Shown in pieces: positions 58,781 through 64,000 of a stretch of DNA of 64,000 nucleotides; position 1 is the first letter of the stretch; each line of letters starts with the position of its first letter. Location: contig CAJULM010000001.1 in assembly GCA_910587285.1 (NCBI GenBank), forward strand, positions 124,001 through 188,000, read 5' to 3'. The DNA comes from an uncultured Oscillospiraceae bacterium. Lineage in GTDB: Bacteria; Bacillota; Clostridia; Oscillospirales; Oscillospiraceae. A program made the translations under genes and the position numbers. The notes beneath the pieces were generated by a model. It was not told the origin of the DNA. It was given only the letters and a program-made list of their open reading frames with translations, and searched no databases.

Positions 58781-60340
58781 TCAGCCGCCCAGGCTGACGC
58801 CGGTGGCCGTGGTCTTGATCCACTGGTAGTCGGCGGTGGCGTCGCTGAGCTCATATTTGCCCATCCAGCCCTCCGCGTCGGGGGTACCACACCAGTAGTT
58901 CATCAAAATGCGTCCGGGGGTGGAGGGCAGCGGGGTTTCCTCGCTGGCTTCCACCGTGTACACGTCCTTGCCGTCCACGGTCCAGGTGATGGAATCCTCC
59001 GCCCAGCGGAAGCCATATTCGTGGAACTCCTCGGAGGCGTCGAAGCCCAGGTCGTACCAATACTCGTGACCGCCCTGGCCGTCCACAAAGTAGTTGAACT
59101 GGACGCCGGTGGTGTCCTTGCCTAAGAACTCAATGTCGATCTCATCCCAGGGGTTGGGGTTGCCGTCCAGGCCGATGTCGTAATTGCCGGTGCAGGTGAA
59201 GAAGGTGCTGGCGGTGCCCTCCGCCTTGGAGGGCTTCATGCTGACGGAGTACTCGCCGTATCCATAATGCTGGGCCGTGCGGGCCTCGCCGCCAAAGTAG
59301 CCCTGTTCCACCTCTCCCTTGGCATCGGCGATGCCAAGGTGGAGCTGGCCGTCGGAATAAGTAACCATGTCGCCCTTCCACCACACGTTAAACACGCTGC
59401 CGTTGGACCAGCCGTCGGAGGCAAAGACGCTGCCGTCCGCCGCCGCGCCGTTGGCAAAGCTCACGTCCAGGCCGTCCATGGTGCCGTCCTCATTCCCGCC
59501 CTCGGTGGGAACCAGCTCGCGGCCTGTGGCGGAAGTCTTTACCCACTGGTAATCGGCGGTGGCGTCGGAAAGCTCATATTTGCCCATCCAGCCCTCGGCG
59601 TCGGGGGTACCGCACCAGTGGTTCATCAGAATGCGGCCCGGGGTGGAGGGCAGCGGGTTATCCGCGCTGGCATTCACCGTGTAAACAGCCTCGCCGTCCA
59701 CATACCAGGTGATCGCGTCCTCACTCCAGCGGAAGCCGTACTCGTGGAACTCCTCGGAGGCGTCAAAGCCCAAGTCGTACCAGTACTCGTGGCCGCCCTG
59801 GCCGTCCACAAAATAGTTGAACTGAACCCCGGTGGTGTCCTTGCCCAAAAACTCAATGTCGATTTCGTCCCAGGGATTGGGGTTGCCCTCCGCGTTGATG
59901 TCGTAGGGACCGGTGCAGGTGAAGAAGGTGCTGGCGGTGCCCTCCGCCTTGGACGGCTTCATCTTTACGATGTAGTCGCCATAGCCGTAGTACAGCCCCG
60001 TGCGGGCCTCGCCGCCATAGTAGCCCTGTTCCACCTCTCCCTTGGCGTCGGCGATTCCCAGGTGGAGCTGGCCGTCGGAATAAGTAACCATATCGCCCTT
60101 CCACCACACGTTAAACACGCTGCCGTTGGACCAGCCGTCGGAGGCAAAGACACTGCCGTCCGCCGCCGGGCCGTTGGCAAAGTCGGCCAGCATAACGGCC
60201 TCAAAGGGGGCCGACGAAGCGCCGGGGGAGGTGGGGTTGGGGGTGGGGGCGCTGCTGGGCTGATTGCCGGTGGGGGTGCAGGCCGCCAGCGCTGCGGCCA
60301 TGGTCAAGGCCAGCAGCATTGCAAGAATCTTCTTTTTCAT
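58781..60340 (-). CDS. Lipoprotein with two tandem GH16 beta-glucanase domains
   Basis: 519 residues. Lipobox LAAC (Cys 21), a Pro/Ser/Thr linker, then two nearly identical GH16 domains with a period of 241 residues (about 51-275 and 292-516). Each has the catalytic motif DEIDIEFLG: Glu 159/Asp 161/Glu 163 and Glu 400/Asp 402/Glu 404. This is the lichenase/laminarinase signature for endo-cleavage of beta-1,3 or beta-1,3-1,4-glucan. It should be attached to the outside of the cell membrane. GAAGGAG before ATG 60340. First gene of the GH16-GT2-GH3 operon. Confidence 0.93.
   Translation of the reverse strand: MKKKILAMLLALTMAAALAACTPTGNQPSSAPTPNPTSPGASSAPFEAVMLADFANGPAADGSVFASDGWSNGSVFNVWWKGDMVTYSDGQLHLGIADAKGEVEQGYYGGEARTGLYYGYGDYIVKMKPSKAEGTASTFFTCTGPYDINAEGNPNPWDEIDIEFLGKDTTGVQFNYFVDGQGGHEYWYDLGFDASEEFHEYGFRWSEDAITWYVDGEAVYTVNASADNPLPSTPGRILMNHWCGTPDAEGWMGKYELSDATADYQWVKTSATGRELVPTEGGNEDGTMDGLDVSFANGAAADGSVFASDGWSNGSVFNVWWKGDMVTYSDGQLHLGIADAKGEVEQGYFGGEARTAQHYGYGEYSVSMKPSKAEGTASTFFTCTGNYDIGLDGNPNPWDEIDIEFLGKDTTGVQFNYFVDGQGGHEYWYDLGFDASEEFHEYGFRWAEDSITWTVDGKDVYTVEASEETPLPSTPGRILMNYWCGTPDAEGWMGKYELSDATADYQWIKTTATGVSLGG
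58793..59467 (-). repeat. GH16 tandem repeat, second unit
   Basis: Direct repeat of 59516-60190 with a 723-bp period; long stretches are the same at the DNA level, which points to a recent duplication. Confidence 0.9.
59516..60190 (-). repeat. GH16 tandem repeat, first unit
   Basis: See 58793-59467; the units differ mainly in the substrate-loop region after the DEIDIEF motif and at the linker. Confidence 0.9.
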
Positions 60341-60394
60341 CGCTCGTTTCTCCTTCTCACTTTTTATTCACAGCGCGTCGCCGCGCTTTGTGAC

Positions 60395-60440
60395 CGTATG
60401 CTCAAACCGGACGTACCCGGCCTGGATTTTTACGTATGCT
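60395..60440. promoter_or_regulatory. Pair of CGTATGCT direct repeats upstream of the GH16 gene
   Basis: CGTATGCTCAAA at 60395 and CGTATGCTACAAA at 60433, 38 bp apart. They lie in the 250-bp region 60341-60590 before the GH16 operon, downstream of a LytTR regulator gene. LytTR proteins bind direct repeats, so these are candidate sites; the spacing is not the usual one. Confidence 0.35.
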
Positions 60441-60490
60441 ACAAAGGATTCACGCCGCGCATTGCTCTTTCTGGCAATAATATAATAAAG

Positions 60491-60517
60491 GGAACGCCCG
60501 CTGGCAACGGGCGTTCC
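60491..60517 (-). terminator. Terminator of the AgrC/AgrA-like operon
   Basis: GGAACGCCCG/CGGGCGTTCC stem with 7-nt loop; the minus strand continues CTTTATTAT. Confidence 0.7.
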
Positions 60518-60590
60518 TTAAACTGCACAATTTTTACTTACTTTGCAGCCCGGTCACAAGCACGGAGCAATTTTCTTCCAAATTGTTCTT

Positions 60591-61955
60591 TTATGTGGCA
60601 AGACTGAACAAAATATTCAGGTGGAAAATCCCGTCCGCCACATAGGCCGTCAGTTCCCCCTCATATTTGTGGACGATCATCCGAATGCTCCGCATCCCGA
60701 ACCCGTGGTAGTTTCGGTCCGCCTTGGTGGTGACGGGCAGGCCGCCCTCAAAAGCGCGCTCCCCGTCAAAGTAGTTGTCCGACTGGATCACGAGCATATT
60801 GCCCCGGGCCTTCACCACCAGGTTTATGACCCGCCTCTGCTCCTCCTCAATGGCTTTGACCGCTTCCAGGGCGTTGTCGATGATGTTGCCGAACAGGCAG
60901 TACAGGTCGCCGTCGTCCATAAAGGTAAGCCTGGCCCCGTCCGCCATGCAGGAAAACGTGATGCCGTTCTGTTCGCAGTAAAGGCTTTTTTCCGTCAGCA
61001 GGACGTCTAAAAACTGGTTGCCCGTCTCCACCTTGGCGTCGTAGATGGAAATGCTTTTTTGGAGGTCGGCCACTGCCTCAGGCCGCACCTGTTCCCCCTG
61101 GACCGCCAGGGCTCCCAGCTTATAGCGGATGTCATGGCACTTCACATTGATCAAGTCGATGGTGTCCCGGGAGATCTCGTATTGCAGCTCGCTTTGGTGG
61201 ACGGCGTGCTGGAGGTACTCCACTTCCTGCTGAAGCTCCCTCCGCTCTACGGTTCTGGAGGTGAGAATCAGTGCGATGGCGCAGCACATCACCGAAAACA
61301 GGTTGCCTGACTGCCGCAGGAGGAAGTACGCCGGGATCTCAAACCGGTTTTCCCGGCCCACGCTCAGCTGGGCAAAATAGACGTCCTCCACCGAGCACAG
61401 GATCACGGTGATGCTCAGCACCAGGACGGCAATGGCAAACATTTGGTAATTCAGCCGCCCGCCGGACATATGCCGAAGCAGGGGGCGGATAAATACCAGA
61501 TAGACCGCTGCCACCGCCAGGGCGAAAAAGCTGTAGTACATTAAGCGGTAGTAAAGGTCAAACCGCTGACCCCAGCCGTTATACCAGCCCAGCGCCTCTC
61601 CGCCGCACCACAGGGTCAGATACAGCTTATAGCACAGGTTTTGAGCTGCGTAGGCCACATTACAGCAGAATAAAACGGTGGAGAAGGACTCGTCAAAGCA
61701 CAGCCGCACATGGGCTGCGGTAACGGCAAACAAGAGGATGTAAATGCCGATCCGCCCAAGGGCCGTATCCCCAAAGGAGCGGTAGAAGAAGGTCGCGCCA
61801 TAGGCCAGCACCAAAACAGCACCGGCTCCGGCCAAAGTCCGTATCCAGAATCGGGGGGCCCGGTTCAGCTTTCGCGTGGTAAGGGCGTAGAACACATACA
61901 GCTCAAACAGGAATTCCAGGATGATTTTTTGGTAGATCACGTTGACCTCAGCCAT
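60591..61955 (-). CDS. AgrC/ComD-like sensor histidine kinase (GHKL)
   Basis: 454 residues from ATG 61955 behind AGGAGG. Six or seven N-terminal membrane helices (to about residue 235), coiled linker, phospho-histidine in INVKCHDIRYKLG, and a GHKL ATPase domain with GNIIDNALEAV and GFGMRSIRMIV. This type senses peptides or cell-surface signals and pairs with LytTR regulators. No agrB/agrD-like peptide genes are visible. Its start overlaps the regulator gene by 8 bp. Confidence 0.92.
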   Translation of the reverse strand: MAEVNVIYQKIILEFLFELYVFYALTTRKLNRAPRFWIRTLAGAGAVLVLAYGATFFYRSFGDTALGRIGIYILLFAVTAAHVRLCFDESFSTVLFCCNVAYAAQNLCYKLYLTLWCGGEALGWYNGWGQRFDLYYRLMYYSFFALAVAAVYLVFIRPLLRHMSGGRLNYQMFAIAVLVLSITVILCSVEDVYFAQLSVGRENRFEIPAYFLLRQSGNLFSVMCCAIALILTSRTVERRELQQEVEYLQHAVHQSELQYEISRDTIDLINVKCHDIRYKLGALAVQGEQVRPEAVADLQKSISIYDAKVETGNQFLDVLLTEKSLYCEQNGITFSCMADGARLTFMDDGDLYCLFGNIIDNALEAVKAIEEEQRRVINLVVKARGNMLVIQSDNYFDGERAFEGGLPVTTKADRNYHGFGMRSIRMIVHKYEGELTAYVADGIFHLNILFSLAT

Positions 61956-62670
61956 GGTTCCCACCTCCTGCCCCGGCGTACCAGTTGGTCAGCCCCTCCA
62001 TAAACGCGGCCCGCCTGGGGCGGCTGATCTGGAGGGTGCGGTCCCCCACCTGCACCTCGGCCCCCTTTACACGCACGATAAACTTTGGATTGACCAGGTA
62101 GCAGGTGTTGCAGCGCAGAAATCCGTAGGAACCCAGCTCCTGCTCCACAGTAGACAGCACACCGGTCATCTCGATCACATCGTCGATCAGGTGGTAGTGG
62201 AGCCGGTGCTTGATAATCTCCACATACATCAGCTTGTCCGTGGAGATGCGGCACAGCCCGCCTGGGGCGTTCACCGTAAAGCTGCGCTCCTCGTTCATCA
62301 GGTAGATATCCAGTGCCTTTTTGAATTTCAGGGAAAAATCGTAGTAGCTCACCGGCTTGAGCAAAAAGCTCACCGCGTCCACCTCGTAGCCCCTCAGGGC
62401 GTACTGCACCAGGTTTGTGATGAAAATGATAGACACGTTTTTGTCATACCGGCGCAGCTCCACAGCGGTGTCCATGCCGTTTTTCCGCGGCATCTGAATA
62501 TCCAGAAACGCCACCGCGTAAACGGACTTATAGTTTTGAAGGAACTCCTCACCGTCATAAAACCGGGTAATATTGAATTGCTGGCCGAACTCGGCGGCAT
62601 ACCGCTGTATGTATGCCGTCAGGCGTTCAGCGGCGGCATTTTCGTCCTCCACAATGGCAACGTTCTTCAC
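61948..62670 (-). CDS. LytTR-family response regulator (AgrA-like)
   Basis: About 240 residues from GTG 62670 (AAGGGGGGACAAGGA upstream). Receiver: VAIVEDENAAAERL, phospho-acceptor in AVAFLDIQMPRKNG, KPVSYYDFSLKFKKA. LytTR DNA-binding domain (about 140-235) with YVEIIKHRLHYHL and YGFLRCNTCYLVNPKFI. Upstream of the kinase gene. A target may be the neighbouring GH16-GT2-GH3 operon. Confidence 0.92.
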   Translation of the reverse strand: MKNVAIVEDENAAAERLTAYIQRYAAEFGQQFNITRFYDGEEFLQNYKSVYAVAFLDIQMPRKNGMDTAVELRRYDKNVSIIFITNLVQYALRGYEVDAVSFLLKPVSYYDFSLKFKKALDIYLMNEERSFTVNAPGGLCRISTDKLMYVEIIKHRLHYHLIDDVIEMTGVLSTVEQELGSYGFLRCNTCYLVNPKFIVRVKGAEVQVGDRTLQISRPRRAAFMEGLTNWYAGAGGGNHG

Positions 62671-62765
62671 TCCTTGTCCCCCCCTTATCGTTTCCCATAT
62701 TTCTCCCGCAAACTCTGATGCCCTTTTTGATCCCCCTGCCGCAGATCGTCCGCCGTATACAAATC

Positions 62766-63908
62766 TCATTTTGGATGTTCAGCTCTGAAGTCAAGCTCCT
62801 GTATTGCTTCCGGGTAGTGTGTTTCCGGGTCAAAGCTGACGTTCCCGGCCACCAAACGCTGCCAAGCTGTCTCTTCCACAACTTCTGCTTTGTCTGTTTC
62901 GTAGCTTTCCAATTCCTCTGCCGTCAGCTTCCCCTTCAGGTACTCCATCCGGGCCAGTCGGGCGTTCTCGCTCCAGGCATCGTACTGACCATAATCCATG
63001 GGAATCAGTTTATCACGCTCACCCGGTGCGGCGTCCTGCCAGCGAAGAAGGCGGGCATACATCCTGTCCCGCAGCTGGTTGCAGATCTTGAGCGCCCCGT
63101 CCTATCCTCCACCAGGTTTCTCTTGAACCGCGCCCCCCGCTGTTTGCAGAGAAACCCATCCGTCACCCGGTCACAGTACCGGGTGGCTTTTTTTGTTTTC
63201 GGAATGAACCAGCCCCAGCAGTAATCACACCGGGCAATCCGCTGTTTGTCCTGCTGGAGGTAAAGGACCAGCTCCAATAGACGTAGTCCGAATATGGAAC
63301 TGGCCCGGAATACTCTCTGCCCCGACTCAACATCAGGCAGGCTGGCGGGATCGCACAGCTTCCCCACCTGCGGATAGACCCGGCATAGCTTCTCAAACCG
63401 TTCCCGCTAGCTGACCCGCTCCATCCCGTCAAAGGCCATCTCCAGAATGTTCCGCAGGTAGACCTGCGTGGATCGGCTCCTCCAGCACGTGCAGCAGTTC
63501 CTGTGCCGCATCCAGCAAGAACAACGCGCTGCCGTCATCCTCCCTTTGCAATGCCCGATCCAACAGAATCCCCAGCGCGAAAAAGCCCACCGGATCGATC
63601 TTCTGAAGCATGGACGGCAGAAGCAGCGCCTCCGCCACAAAGTCTTCAAAATCCGCCGCCGCAATGTCCAGCCGCGCCGCGAACAGCGGATGCTCGTCCC
63701 GCAGCCGTTTGATCTCTTTGCGGTATGGCCGGTAGTCGATCTCCGCGGCGGTGATCAAATCCCTGGCGGGTGTGGTGACAGGCAAGCGCTCCACCATCCC
63801 AGCCCCATGCTGGAAAACACTTGAAAACCGTCCCTCCCCCGCCTCCATTAGCAACAGCTTCGGGATATAGCCGCCTATCACCTGTTCTGTCTCTTCCACA
63901 AAGATCAC
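62766..63908 (-). pseudogene. Broken gene for a zinc-ribbon protein (DUF6076-like)
   Basis: One protein can be followed on the minus strand through at least two frameshifts and one in-frame stop. It starts at GTG 63908 (EETEQVIGGYIPKLLLMEAG), changes frame near 63470, has TAG at 63408-63410 in DGMERVS-stop-RERFEKL, then RFEKLCRVYPQVGKLCD, a cysteine motif CDYCWGWFIPKTKKATRYC and CKQRGARFKRN, then changes frame near 63100 to RMYARLLRWQDAAPGE and ends HPK at 62766. The zinc-ribbon layout recalls DUF6076 proteins; I am not certain. The last 92 bp of the window, 63909-64000, show nothing definite. Confidence 0.65.
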
Positions 63909-64000
63909 TTCCTGATGTAAAACTCTCCGCGATTATTTTATCATGGAGCTGTCCCAAAGGGAAGGGGTACAGCTGGTAACCAATAGAAATTTACGAAAGG

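Noticed and set aside
58793..60190. CRISPR or satellite-type repeat
   Set aside because: The repeat is in frame inside a coding gene and equals two full GH16 domains.
60591..62670. Complete agr quorum-sensing system
   Set aside because: No AgrB-like membrane protease or AgrD-like peptide gene could be found on either strand near the kinase and regulator.
63429..63908. Intact 159-residue protein at the right edge
   Set aside because: Its end reads into a shifted frame where the homologous-looking text continues; treated as the N-terminal part of a pseudogene.

Overview
The window is GC-rich DNA from an anaerobic Firmicute, most likely a gut Oscillospiraceae-type organism (Flavonifractor/Lawsonibacter-like). 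This placement is an inference. It rests on strong GGAGG ribosome sites, SLH-type surface-protein remnants, YesM/YesN-controlled CUT1 sugar transporters, an anaerobic sulfatase-maturating enzyme, PduL/butyrate-kinase fermentation genes and Tn916-like debris. No rRNA gene, CRISPR array or intact tRNA gene was seen.

Layout. (1) 1-3120: the start of an exopolysaccharide/cell-envelope operon on the minus strand (sugar transferase, metallophosphoesterase, two-TM membrane protein running off the left edge). It is preceded by a 110-bp segment bounded by perfect 32-bp inverted repeats and then a serine recombinase, an arrangement that looks like an invertible promoter switch. (2) 3321-4706: a decayed SLH-type surface protein and a gamma-carbonic-anhydrase-like protein. 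(3) 4693-13616: a sigma-54 activator and a divergent operon with a textbook -24/-12 promoter, encoding a cyclase-family hydrolase, GntP-type permease, beta-keto-acid cleavage enzyme, PduL, butyrate kinase and thiolase; an MFS carrier follows. Together they look like an energy-yielding beta-keto-acid pathway. (4) 13879-25338: a glycan locus (heparinase-like lyase, GH88, frameshifted DUF2264 gene, CUT1 ABC transporter, YesM/YesN two-component system), suited to uronate-containing oligosaccharides. (5) 25478-29460: VOC protein, LsrF-like thiolase/aldolase, DhaK/DhaL-type kinase and a SorC regulator. (6) 29616-36368: tripartite tricarboxylate-type transporter, cytoplasmic Cys-type sulfatase, GntR/LacI hybrid regulator and the matching anSME. 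(7) 36733-41796: OmpR-type two-component system and a FtsX-type ABC exporter of the Bce/Mac kind.

(8) 42021-51192: a thiol/cysteine catabolic cluster (MalY/PatB C-S lyase, DAACS symporter, RidA, glutaredoxin-like protein, two cysteine-desulfidase paralogues, GNAT, CoA-disulfide reductase-rhodanese), with a divergent XRE regulator. (9) 51200-53790: remnant of an integrative element: AT-rich orphan fragment, NlpC/P60 tail, duplicated integrase piece, Xis-Int reading frame and a truncated tRNA 3' end as probable attachment site. (10) 54272-60340: beta-glucan genes (tandem-duplicated GH16 lipoprotein, membrane GT2 synthase, permuted membrane-anchored GH3). An AgrC/AgrA-like pair lies upstream, then a broken zinc-ribbon gene at the right edge.

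The main biological candidates are the invertible promoter at 2237-2410, the sigma-54 beta-keto-acid operon, the transporter/sulfatase/anSME unit and the H2S-type cysteine cluster. All functions are read from sequence motifs and gene order; no search was run.
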